Part shown: positions 35,177 through 46,084 of the stretch, in pieces
How positions within the stretch are numbered: position 1 is the stretch's first letter
How the letters are laid out: every line of letters begins with the position of its first letter
Source of the DNA: Branchiostoma floridae
Taxonomy: Eukaryota; Chordata; Leptocardii; Amphioxiformes; Branchiostomatidae
DNA: 64,000 nucleotides
NCBI RefSeq assembly: GCF_000003815.2
Contig: NC_049994.1
Coordinates: 8,972,469 to 9,036,468 of the forward strand
Direction: 5' to 3'
Notes under the pieces: model-generated
Seen by the model: the letters and a program-made list of their open reading frames with translations, nothing else
What the model was told of the DNA's origin: nothing
Databases searched by the model: none
Position numbers and translations under genes: made by a program

Positions 35177-38100
35177 TTTACGACACTGATAAGGAATCAA
35201 GTAGTATGATACATATTTGATGTTTCCATACTTAGAGGCCTTCTTAACTGTTACTGCCTGTATGTAACCCCTCCCACTTCCTGAATGCATGAACTTGACA
35301 CTGCAGCTGGTAAAGATTCCCTTTCGAACTTTAAGTCAAAGGAAGGTCAAGTGTGTCTGATCAAGGTATGTGCCACATAGATCACAGGGGCCTTACAGAA
35401 GTTCCACTGTCTTTACTGTTCCGTACCCCTTAAGACTAACCAAGGTTACAGAAGTTTACATCACAGAGGGGAAAACTCAAGGCCAACTTGTCAATGAATC
35501 TATAGAAAAAATGTGGAAGTGACGAGCCAGGGTGTCCAGGAAACTGACATGAAACAGGCATTAATGGAAAGGAAGGGAAGGGATGTTCACAGATTTCTGG
35601 GCCCTGTCTTTACAAAATGCCATCATCCCAAGAGGGTAGCCACTGGCATGCAGGATGATCTAAACTTCAAAAGACACTCATCGAAATTCTACAGCACGTC
35701 TGACATAATTACATACCTAGGTAGGTAGGAAAATAAATGGAGGGTTAAGTAGAGCGTAGAAGATGATACAGCAGGCTCTGCCTTAGCCTGTGATTTGCAT
35801 ATTTTACAGGGCAAAAGTTCTTGGGTTGACTTTCCTGAGTTATTTAGCATGTATATTGGACACTGCCCCTCGCTTTATGTGTACTGGAAGGAAGGTTAAC
35901 AAGCAGAGAGCACCAGTTCCAGACATAAACAGTAGGAACTATAGTAGTAGTAGCATACACTGTAGTATTTAAAATCAATTTTAATCTAGCTAAACAGACT
36001 GTACATAACTTACAAAAAAATTACATATCAATTCATAACGACATGGAAATGGTAGGAATTGGCTCATTGTGCAAGCAAAAAGAATGAGAAAGCAATAACT
36101 ATGGAGGATGGTACACTAGCTAGTCTATTTCAAAGTGATATTCTGGTATTCAATTTAGTTCATCGGTTACAAATACAGTTATAAATTTAATAAGTTATAA
36201 ATCGGATAGCCCAATTCTAGACAGACTGTCATAATGTCTACTTGGGAGCACAAGAATGTGAGATATGAAAACGACCCTGTATACATTTTGGACAACTGCC
36301 CACAGCCTTCCTATTTTGTGCATGTCTCTAGTCTACGACCAACAGTGTCAGAATGCAGAATCCTTCTCATTCACACAAGTGTCAAATATGGGCTGAAGGC
36401 TTGTCTGTTGTCACCCACTGCTGAGTCCTCAGTACTGCACCAATAATGTATTCCTAACTGTTAGCTACTAGTCTTACTTTCCACCCTGACTGTAACCCTT
36501 GTAAAACATAGCATCAATCACTCCTGAGTAATAGATGGGCCTTCAGTCCAGCTTAGCTGCTGTAGACACTGCATCAAGCCAACAACTTCCACAGCCAACT
36601 TTCCTGACTTGTCTAGAAGCAATACGGATGCAACAAACCTGGATCAGAGCCCAGCAAGACAGCGAGTAGTTATGTCCGACGTCCAGTCCTCAGCAGGACA
36701 GGGGAAGAAAAATTCAAAGCAGACGAAGAGTTGGCCTCCTTCTGAAAGTCCCTACGGCACAACGTGCATACACTGCTATCTGGTGTATAGTATGAGCAGA
36801 CAGCAATTGTTGTTGTTCCTCTGTCTGAACTTCCTGGCAACACTAGCTCGGCCTGCTACCATGCTGAGGTGGACTGGGTCTGTATGCAGGGTTTTGTTCG
36901 TGATGGGGAATTCTCCACTGCGCAAACAGGCCTTCCTTTCAAAGCAGGGAGGCATTGTTCACGTTAGATATGCTACTGGGAGCCTCTGGCTGCCCATTGT
37001 TCGCAGGATTCGACCAGCGGACTTAAGAGATTGGCGACAATACTGACTGATTTTCCCCTCAGTTCTGTCATCGCAGACTGCTCATCATTTTCCACTTCAT
37101 CAACCCTAATGGCCTAATAAATTAACGACCCGCCCGACGAACCTTGCACCTTTTTTACTCTATCTGTTTGCCCATTTGCACAACAGCTTTCATCAGGGAT
37201 GTGCTCAGCACAGCAAAAGGAGTGAGACAAACGATAAAGACTATTCACAGGGCATTGTTTCTGTTTTCATCTGAAGTCTCCTTTTATTCCTTCTCTCTTA
37301 TGTGGTGGGTGCCCTTTTATACAACTTACAAGAGCAGCAAAGGGCTCGAAAAACATTTTTCCTTTTACCTGCAATTTTGCAAATGGTCAAATATTTCACC
37401 AATCCTGCAATTTGAGAAATGTTGCAAATATGCAATGTGCTGTGTTCTTACACAGTGACAAATGGCAGCACCGAAATGGGATGTACAAGATATGAATGAA
37501 CGTTTATTATTTCATCTTGTACTCTTTCCACAAACTACAACAAGAATTGCAAATTTCCTCTGATGCAAGTACTGTATTGCACATTGCTACATAAGTACAT
37601 TTTCATTCATCATACCCACCTCAAGTCAAGTAATCACAAGTTTTCTTCCGCCAATTACAGTTCACAGGTGGGTATATTGAGCCATGTATAGGGGAACCAA
37701 GACATCAAAAGAGTTAGAAGGGGCCACCGCACTCCAATGAAACCCTCAAAGCCCCAATGCACCAGACCTTGAGCTTCAGTTTTCCTATTGTTTGGGTCCT
37801 CTGCACCTCAATAGTGCAGTTTGTACAACTGGCTCCTCCATAGCTGAGAGACTTCCTTCTGGTATGCGGGTCTGCATACCTTTTTCCGTGAGGTGTAACT
37901 GTAAAGTGTAAGTACACCTTTTAACTTTCCTGTAATTTGTAGGGAAACCCATTTCTGCCATGTAATTCGAAGGGACATAAGAATTTAAGTTGACCTAGTC
38001 AGTTTTCGTAAATTTGGAATATTGTGTTATTGGAATCCCCCATGCAGACCCCCTGATATGCATGTACAATGTAGACTAGTACCAAGGCATGACGTCATTC

Positions 38101-38806
38101 TGCTGTGGAAACAGAAGAATGCTACTTACACTGGAATTTTCCTTGTAATTCCTTCAGATTCATTGTCAAGACAACCTTACTACCTGATTAAGTAACAGTA
38201 TTTGATAGCAATGACTTCATTATGTTTGCTCTAACTGCCTATTGTTATACTCTGAAGTTGGTGTAAAGTAATTTTCTTTTTAACTGGTTAACTGTTGCCA
38301 AATCATACAAATCTGATTTGCCAAAGTACAACACTGCTATAGCTGCACTGGGTCAGGAAGAGATTTCATGATTTTGCAGCAAGCAAAGATATATGATTCC
38401 CATCATGGTCAACATTGGAAAACTGGGAATGTCATCAATTTTCCTGCTCAGAAAATTACCAGCATGGATTTGTACATACTCTTGTACATACCTCAAGCCT
38501 GACATAGTACCTTAACAGACAAGGCATGCAACATGGCAAAATGCAGGGATTACCATAGGGAAATATAATGTGGCAGCATAAGAGGGAAGGATGCATGCAC
38601 GCGTCGGGGCCCGTTCCCCACAAAATCAATCGTGGTATTAAGGAATTATTCCCAATAACCGGCCTGGGTCACATGATGGATCGTCCTTCAGTATGCGGGA
38701 ATGAAAAGAAATGGACCACGGACCCCAGATCCTACCAAAGGCAAAACCCCATCTGTGTCAATCCTGCCAGCTCTGCTCCAGGTTTCTCAGGCTCAGTGGG
38801 TAAAGC
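35177..38806. other. No supported gene
   Basis: Contains a balanced-composition plus frame (36609-37046, 145 codons, first ATG at about 36675) with no motif, splice signal or promoter I can defend. The rest is ordinary AT-rich sequence. Confidence 0.4.
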
Positions 38807-39170
38807 CTTGGCAAGGATGACAGCATTACTTGGGATAGGTGATAGATTTTCATTGTCGTACATGTGCATTACAATCAAACACAGCAACATCTAAGCTTGG
38901 AGGTTCATCTGTGTTGGGACTTGGTATATTGCAAAACTGTTAAACACAAATACTGAGAGTAAGTCGTTACCAAGGATGACAGCACTATAGGGCATAGGTG
39001 ATAAAATTTCATTTACAATGACTTTGCTTGAAAGTTCATCTCTTCGGGTAAATTTGAGTGATTTCCAGCATACAGAAATGTTGGACCCAAATTCTCGAGG
39101 GCAAATCCTTGACAAGGATGATAATTGATGGACCTACAGGGAGTTGGTATTATATTTTCATCTAATATGT
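38807..39170. repeat. Degenerate tandem array, period about 150 bp
   Basis: AAGGATGA recurs at 38813, 38972 and 39114. Each is followed by GACAGCA or a variant, a GATAGGTGAT-like block and TTTTCATT. Spacing is 159 and 142 bases. Both the units and the spacer are diverged. Confidence 0.55.
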
Positions 39171-40505
39171 TTGGACACATGTACAGCAATGCTTGTAGTT
39201 ACAATGTAGGTTGGGTTTCAAGAATGGCCAGAACTTAAGACATTTTGCTATGGCCAGGGATATGGCCTGTAATGCCAGGTAATCTCATCCTGTTCACTAG
39301 TCAAACATCAAGAACAATATCATGCCAAGTGTTTTTGACAAAAGGTAAAGAAAAATAATCTTCAACACAGTCATCACACATTGAATAATGCACTGGACAT
39401 AGAATAAAAGTGGAAAATCTTGATGAGGTTTCTTGATGTATTATTCTGGTGGAGGAAACTACTAGGGAGAGGTATACGTATTAGACTTTTTACTTTAAGT
39501 TTAAGTGTAAATCTAGAAACATTCAAAGTGGTGTACATTTCACCTCTCCACTACAGGCTCCACTACTCGTAGGCTATACTCTTCACGCTGTTATCAAATA
39601 AATGTTGTCCTGGACAACACATATCAAGGCCACATTCTCTATAGGTGCCTCGACCACGTTAATCAGCCTCATTACTCATAATGGGTACCTACTGGCTGGC
39701 AAAATACACCTGGTGATTATTATTATTATTATTATTATAACATCATATCCATGCGGCTACAACTTTGTGTCAATACTGTAATGATCATTATCACACAAGT
39801 ATTGTCTGTATACCAGTTCCCATCATATCTGCCCATCACTCCAATCCTCCATATTCTGACCTCCTTCACAACTGACACCTTTGTATCCTCTAGGACATGT
39901 GACACCAGTTAATATACAAGTACTGTCTGCTGGAATGTCAATCATTTTCCAACATCTTGACTTCAAACTCCATTTCTGAGCCCCAAGCGACCCAACACAA
40001 TCATCACAAATCATGTCTGTAACAGTCTCCTCTGGGTCCTGTGATACCAGTTCTGACACAAATATTGTCTGCCAACCTGTCAATCATACTAAAACATCTC
40101 ACCCTAACATCATGCCTTCATCTAAAGTCGTCATACACGATCAATGCTTCAACTTACTCCTGCTAGTGCACAGTGCTGGACACAAATGTAAAGATTTATC
40201 AAAGATTCTGTACTAACACCATAATTGTGTTCTTTTTCCTGGGAGCAATCAGGCAGCAGACATCCGGAGTACAAGAGACCAAAGGTCAGAGGAAAGTAGC
40301 ACCCCCTAAGGCCCTGATGGAACCATGGCATCCCTGCCTGACACCCGACTTTCCAGTGGGTTGATACAGAGAGACATACCATCACTCACCCTCCCACATG
40401 GGAGCGGCCTTGGCCCACTGCTGTCAAGCTACACTGCAAGGACAGGACAGTTAGAAAGCTGAGGCTTTTCACATGCTTCGGAAAGAATCCCAACAGGTTT
40501 TTATG
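39171..40505. repeat. Simple and low-order repeats, no gene
   Basis: (TTA)n occupies about 39717-39739. From 39790 to 40090 three loosely related units share ACAAGTATTGTCTG or a variant, with ACACCAGTT and GTCAATCAT nearby. The minus-strand open frame across them (39823-40083) shows the same echo in its residues (ADSTCILTGVTCPRGY) and is probably not a gene. Nothing else was found. Confidence 0.45.
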
Positions 40506-40627
40506 ATGCCTGATTAAATCTTGCTTACAGCAGCCCACCAAACATCTAGTCAGCCTCTGCCAGCAGGGGCCAGTTACAGCCCCAGACAGCAGAGTTTGTG
40601 TTACACGAGTTTGTGTTACACAGACTA
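40506..40627 (+). repeat. Dispersed repeat family C, copy 2
   Basis: Matches 5225-5315 with ATGCCTGATTAAATC, GCAGCCCACCAAACATC, CAGTTACAGCCCC and a duplicated GAGTTTGTGTTACAC near the right end. Confidence 0.65.
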
Positions 40628-41789
40628 GTTTTTAACAAGCTCATTTTCTGTCCTCTCGCCACTTGTATGTATGATGATGATCTGGCCTTGGGCCTCCTGC
40701 TACAACATGTAATCTTTTTCATCATCTACAATTTTGTTGGTCAAGATGTCAGCACAACCATGTGATCAGTTTTTACTATCATCAGCAACCAATTTCAATC
40801 AAAATCACTAACAAAAGAGAATAATCCTGTTGAGTATCTGTACAGACTTGACTAGGCCTTCACAAAAACTGCTGAGCCATGGATTTCATACAAGTGGATG
40901 TGACAATACCTGCCAGAGCCAAATAGGTGCTTCTGGCTTAGTTGTATTTCATTGCCATGGACTTTTCATATGTGAACTCCAACAGTCCAAGGCCATAGGC
41001 TTAGCAAAGGCAGTGATGTGACATGGTCAAGTGAACTGCTTATCACCTCTGCTTATTACCGTCTGGCACATAAAAGGCTACAGGCAACTTCAGGCCGAAC
41101 TGATCCAGGCTAGACTAGTAGTAAGATGGACACCTCTGGTCCTTTTAGCAAGACAGCCAGTCCCTTGGGTCTTACTCCTACATCATTTACCCACTCTATC
41201 TGGTAGCATCAAAAACAAACAAACTGACAAATGGAGCTATCATCAAATACTTCATCATAATTTATGGACTTTCCTTTCAAGAGTAGGAATAAATCTTTTG
41301 AGGAAAAAAAGGATTATAGACAGACCTATTTCTACCAAACTTCCCGGCTAATACTGTATTCACGGTACATAATTTTCAGGTATCATTTATCCCCTGCATT
41401 GTTCCATGTACAACGACTAAAGAAATGACAGATTGATTTGTTAGTGGAAGACAACGTCAAACTCAAAACTCTGCTAGACTTCTACCAATGCGCAAAGTAA
41501 ACACGTACGTGTCAACATTTACCACTATACAATAAAAAAGAAAAACAAATTGCACAAAACTGTATAACATTGCAAACACTTGAATCAGGTAACTACAATG
41601 TACAAATATTTTTCTGCTTTGAATGTGATTAAAGGGCTACAACTTAATCATAGGAATTGGTGCACTGGTGCATATATTATAACCTAAAAAAACAAGAAAT
41701 GTTAGGTGCACAGGAAAACTTAAGGTGCACAACATAAAACAGAACGTAGAACGTCAGAATGTAGAATGTTAGAAAACACCACTCTGGAG
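40628..41789. other. No gene seen
   Basis: Unremarkable AT-rich sequence. Frames of up to 106 codons lack motifs and splice context. Confidence 0.45.
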
Positions 41790-42255
41790 AAGCTTGTACC
41801 TTCAGAGTCAGGCTCCGATTTTACAGCCACTTGGTGCCAGAGGTTCCCACCTGTAGAAGTTAAATGTCAAGATCATGCTGTATGTATGCTAGTGTATATC
41901 AGTACCGGTACCTGCAAAATACAGGTATCTACAAATGTAGGTCCAGCAGTGAAACCACTGGCCAAAAATCAGGTGGTAAACTGGGAGTTTGTACCTGTAT
42001 CATCGGGTTCTGATTTTACAGCAACTTGCTTCAAGAGGTCCAAACCTGTATGGTTAAATGTCAAGAAGATGCTGTATGATTGTGTATAACTATAATAGTG
42101 CCTTTAGAAATATCTACAGATGTAGGTACACCAGTACAACCAGTGTCCAAAACTTTGTGGTGGTAAATTGGGAGAATTCTTTACCTTTATCGTCAGTTTC
42201 TGGTTTTACAGCCACTTGCTCCCAGAAGAAGTCTGCAGCTGTAGAAGTTAGGTAG
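41790..42255 (+). repeat. Tandem array, period about 193 bp
   Basis: GATTTTACAG or GGTTTTACAG recurs at 41817, 42012 and 42202. It is preceded by a GTACCT/TTACCT-TCA block and followed by GCCACTTG, CCAGAGG-like and AAATGTCAAGA blocks. The three units are clearly homologous; the last is truncated. Confidence 0.7.
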
Positions 42256-42319
42256 AAAAAGAAAGAACAGTGTCATACTCATAGACATATGTGGAGTCCA
42301 AAGCATCATTCATCATACG

Positions 42320-42410
42320 CCGAAAAGAAGTTACTCAAGTAACTGGATATGGTTTTGGACTTTTTGGCGTATCTTATTACCTGGATGTCTAACCTACATG
42401 GACATATCAT
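42320..42410 (+). repeat. Dispersed repeat family G, copy 2, rearranged
   Basis: AAGTTACTCAAGTAACTGGA is the reverse complement of the block at 11185-11205, while GCGTATCTTATTACCTGGAT and GTCTAACCTACATGG follow in the same orientation as at 11141-11270. One half is therefore inverted relative to the other copy. Confidence 0.55.
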
Positions 42411-42876
42411 TCATCATACATCATGTCAAATATGACATGTCACCTTCCTCGGCCCTCTACAATAGACCAATTCCATAGCCCTACCCACCTCAATCAAAAC
42501 ATAAGAATGTAAAATAAAAACATTACAATGCAACATCTAACAGACATGCAGCCCCTCTCTCATTGGTTGAACAGTCATGTGTCATCATTGATTCAACTGC
42601 TAATTGTGATGTCTGGCCAGTCAGTCTATTACCACCTCAACAAAGAAAATGGAAGATGGGAGAGTTGAAAACTTAAGTCAGCTTGAAAGACTATTCTTTT
42701 GCAAAAACGTTTTCAATATAAATATATTCCTAGGCAGGCTTCAAAGCATGCATTCCTCTCTACATTTGTGTGGCTAGTTAGTATTCTCCACACACTGATC
42801 TAAAATACTTGCTGTAAGTGCGTCTATCTTTGAGGTTGGGCCAAACAAGAATGGCTCTGAGACAATGAGGTAGATC

Positions 42877-42916
42877 TATCTTTAGAAGTCTTCATTCTTG
42901 AAGACTTCTAAAGATA
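42877..42916. repeat. Perfect 18-bp hairpin
   Basis: TATCTTTAGAAGTCTTCA at 42877-42894 is followed by the 4-base loop TTCT and its exact reverse complement at 42899-42916. A third partial copy, AAGAAGTCTTCAAG, follows at about 42924. It lies just 3' of the minus-strand exon at 42933-43216, so it would be in that transcript's 3' UTR. Confidence 0.9.
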
Positions 42917-42932
42917 CCTTCTAAAGAAGTCT

Positions 42933-43216
42933 TCAAGTGTCTAAGAAGGAGCTCTGAGCCTCAGGGAAGAACATGTGGTACACTTTCTTAGGTTTCATGT
43001 TGCCTTGTACTTGACGGATGTCTCCAGTGTTGATAAACAAATCATTGTCAGTCACCCCCACATACTGCAGGTGATTTCTGTCTTTCCTGCCAACTTTTGT
43101 TTTTAAAGGGTGAACTTTACAACCTGACCTTTGACCTTCTGTCAACTTGACATCCTGACCTTTAGCTTGCTGTCTCACAAGGGTCATCATCATGCTTTCT
43201 CCAAAAACAGTCCCCA
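42933..43216 (-). CDS. Candidate terminal coding exon, product unknown
   Basis: On the minus strand, after CCTTAAG, a frame encoding 94 residues runs to TGA at 42933. It is hydrophilic and varied, with HLQYVGVTDNDLFINTGDIR and MKPKKVYHMFFPEAQSSFLD near the end, and looks like real protein. It enters in phase 1, the phase in which the first exon at 46003-46084 ends, so the two could join directly (G plus TG gives Val). Further exons between them are possible. The acceptor's pyrimidine tract is poor. I recognise no domain. Confidence 0.38.
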
Positions 43217-43544
43217 CTTAAGGTTAACCCATTGATGGGTAAAATGTGGTAGTTGGCTTTTGCACACACATTTTCTATGACTAGCAAGGCTACAAAAAAC
43301 ACCTGCTTATACAGGTTAGTGCAGTATTTTTGCAAGTAAAGATTTTTTTAAAGATTCAGACCATCGTTGATTTCAGATCTTTGATTCTTTGCATTCATAT
43401 TTTAGTCAGCATTTGATTATCACAACTCGGCACAAGTTACTTAATCGAGTACAGGCAAAGGCCCGGACCTGTAACTTTTGTAGCTAGTGTATGCTGTAAC
43501 TACATTGTTCACCTATGTATAAATAGCTGCACCTACATAATACA

Positions 43545-43875
43545 AGTAAACCTCCATACCAGTAAGCGGTACCTAAAAACCTGTAATTGAACTTAAACCC
43601 CTGTATCCATAGCTGTGCCAGTACCAAAACCTCATTAGGACCTGTATACTTGAACCTAAACCTCTGTACCCATAGCACTAGCAGTACCTGTACCTAAAAC
43701 CCTGATAATGGTACCTGCACCTAAACCTCTGTACCTGTACCTAAACCCCTAGTCCCCTAATACTGGTACTTGTACCTGCACCTAAACCTCTGTACCCGTA
43801 GCAGTACCTAAATCCCTAATACCAGCACTTGTACCTGCACCTAAACCCCTGTACCTGTACCTGTACCTACAGCTA
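43545..43875. repeat. Minisatellite of CCTGTACCTAAACCCC-type units
   Basis: Irregular tandem units built on ACCTGTACCTAAACCCC and ACCTGCACCTAAACCTCTGT fill this interval with variable spacing. No coding potential. Confidence 0.85.
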
Positions 43876-43879
43876 ATTA

Positions 43880-44183
43880 CACAGCTTATCAGCAACTTTG
43901 ATAATACGTCACATAAACGGCTCCTCCCACGCCCAGCCGCTCAGTTATTGATGTGTCCATAACCGCCCTCAGTGGTATGTAGGATTAAGATAAGCAGTTT
44001 CAGGAAACCACTCTGCGAAAGGCTTTTCTTTGGTGAAGGTGTAATAAAGGAATACCCTGCAGCCCTTAGATAGGTGGATTGGCGACACAAAAACGTGACA
44101 AATGGCGCAGAAAGAATTTGGTGATCAACATGAAATTGCGTGGGCACTGTTAAATCTTGCCTTTGGGAAAGTTTGGGTCATAA
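43880..44183 (+). promoter_or_regulatory. Possible promoter and first exon
   Basis: Three GATA-type words (CTTATCAG near 43887, TGATAA near 43900, AGATAAGC near 43990) surround a CCTCCCACGCCCAGCC block near 43923 that resembles KLF/GC-box sites. At 44102 an ATG with A at -3 and G at +4 opens 27 codons starting MAQKEFGDQHEIAWALLNLA, up to a possible donor GTAATG at 44184. No downstream exon was found and no product is recognised. Confidence 0.22.
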
Positions 44184-44353
44184 GTAATGAATCTAAATGG
44201 ATGAATGATTCTTCTTTTCAATTTTCTGTAGGACCTTCCACAGGAATAACTGCAAAGAATATGAGTTATATGATATGTGACATGATTGTTCATTTATGCA
44301 TTACTTTTATTTCAGTTAGCAACTACAAGTTTGGTCCAAACTTAAATTCCTAG

Positions 44354-45642
44354 TTGAGCAGATTTGTTTCAACCCTTCAAAAATAGGACAGAAATATATT
44401 ATTTTAATCTGGACGAATCTGAACGAAATCATGTACACTTTCACAGGCTTAAAAAGGAAAACATGGCCTTTGAAATGTTAACTAGACTGTCTGACAATGA
44501 AAAATACCCACACTGATTGATGAGAAGTTATTTTTCCCTGGTCATCTGAAGCTGTGTGGATGCAGAATTACAGTTGTAGGCCTCCTATAGTGTTAAAGGC
44601 ATGTGACCTCTGACCATCCCCCTACTGGGCACTGTCAGTAGTATGGGATGCGGGGGGGAAACAACATAATGAGGAACAGGGATTCTAAAAATACTGCACA
44701 GCTACACATACATAACTTCTAACTTATGCTACTTCAAAAACCACTTTAACCAGCCGCTTTAGGCTAGCAAAATAGGCCTCTTTCTTTTTGTCTTTATTGT
44801 ACCAAATGTCCGTAGGAATTAGCCATACACTCAAGTAAGGGTTGTTGCAGCAATTAAAAACATTCATCGCACAGCGGATGCCTCAGTGGAAAAACTTTAA
44901 ACTGGTGCACTGGTAACTTTGCACAGAAAAGATTTAAGATTTTCGATACAACACACTATAAATCTGGGCCACTACAGCGACACCTTTCACTAATGTAACA
45001 TTGTATGTTGACCTTTCTTTGCATGGAGTATAGAATTGGCTATGCCATCAGACAATAGCCTCAACAAGGACAATAAACAATAACAAAAGAAACAGTAACA
45101 GGAATGCAAATGTCCACCAATCATGCATTTGGACATCCTATATCTTAGCATTCTCAAATGCATTTAAACCTGACATCTAGAATAAAATGTATTGGTAAAA
45201 TCAATTTCTCAAATAAATTTTATTCAGAATCATATCTAAATAATTACCTTGATTGTACGAACATGTAAAAAATTAAGTGAAACTGTACATGTCCGTCCTT
45301 AACAAAGATTTATATAATACTAGGCCATCTGAGACTTTAACCTCCCAAATAAGATTTCAACCTCCTTTATTCGATGTTGGCATGTCCAGAACTGAATCGG
45401 AAGTGAACAATCGAAACCAAACGAAATCCCCTTGCACTTCAGTCTTCATAAGTTCATACAATGAAGAAATTATTTGTACGCTTGCAATTTTCTTGCAACT
45501 TAAATGTAGTTATCCACCCAGACTACGAATCCCAGAAGCCAAAAAACCGGAATCCATTTCCATGAATATCAGATCTGTTCGGTCGTATACATCATCAAAC
45601 ATGCCTATATGAAGTACACCGATCACATTCCGTCTTGGTACA
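44354..45642. other. No gene seen
   Basis: AT-rich sequence that may be intronic to the minus-strand candidate. A 111-codon plus frame at 45277-45612 has no motif. Confidence 0.4.
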
Positions 45643-45945
45643 TCATGAACAGTGTGAGATAGCCCGCTGCGCCAAAATCGAGCGGTCTTGAGCCTTATCG
45701 ATATTGACAGACAAGTCCAGAGCGCGACCGTGCTTTAGCCTGTTCCACTGAGGAAAATGGTGGGCGTTCTGTGACAGGATCTTGCCCGCGATCTTTTTTA
45801 ACAAGCACAAAGACATGGAGTCGGCTTTGTAGCAGACGCCGCGGACACGCCATGCATTATATTGTTGAAACCTATTGGGGAATGAAAGACTTGAGGAAGA
45901 GCGTGGGGCCGGTGGACATTTTCTGGCATATGTGACCCACCACAA
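45643..45945 (-). CDS. Coding-like minus frame, product unknown
   Basis: The frame from about 45870 down to TGA at 45643 encodes a basic, varied peptide including YNAWRVRGVCYKADSMSLCL and ILSQNAHHFPQWNRLKHGRA, and is locally GC-richer than its surroundings. It lies just downstream of the exon at 46003-46084. The nearest acceptor (CCCCAATAG) would enter in a different frame, which stops after about 24 codons. It may belong to another transcript, need an unseen exon, or be a decayed gene. Confidence 0.25.
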   Translation of the reverse strand: MWWVTYARKCPPAPRSSSSLSFPNRFQQYNAWRVRGVCYKADSMSLCLLKKIAGKILSQNAHHFPQWNRLKHGRALDLSVNIDKAQDRSILAQRAISHCS

Positions 45946-46002
45946 CCCCCAAACCCCATGGAAAAGGTCTCAAGTAAAGAATTATTGAACTGTCTTTCTT
46001 AC

Positions 46003-46084
46003 CGGAGCCTCTTCCTTCCGGAAAACCCTGCGAGCCGCTAGCGAGATCCAGACCCGGCACAGTGTCACTCTTGAAGTCAGCCAT
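46003..46084 (-). CDS. Candidate first coding exon
   Basis: On the minus strand ATG at 46084 has an ideal context (AACATGG). It opens 27 codons reading MADFKSDTVPGLDLASGSQG and on to GRGS, and ends one base into a codon at the strong donor GTAAGA. Exon length, start context and donor are all typical of a genuine 5' coding exon. The gene would run toward lower coordinates; the phase-compatible exon at 42933-43216 is a possible partner. The N-terminus is acidic and glycine/serine-rich, with no signal peptide or known motif. Confidence 0.5.

Noticed and set aside
36609-37046. 145-codon plus-strand open frame with balanced composition
   Set aside because: The real ATG lies well inside, the sequence shows no family feature, and no promoter or splice site supports it. 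It is the best of the rejected frames.
39823-40083. Minus-strand frame with Cys-rich words resembling EGF or collagen-like repeats
   Set aside because: The likeness follows an internal DNA repeat and the frame is not kept between units.
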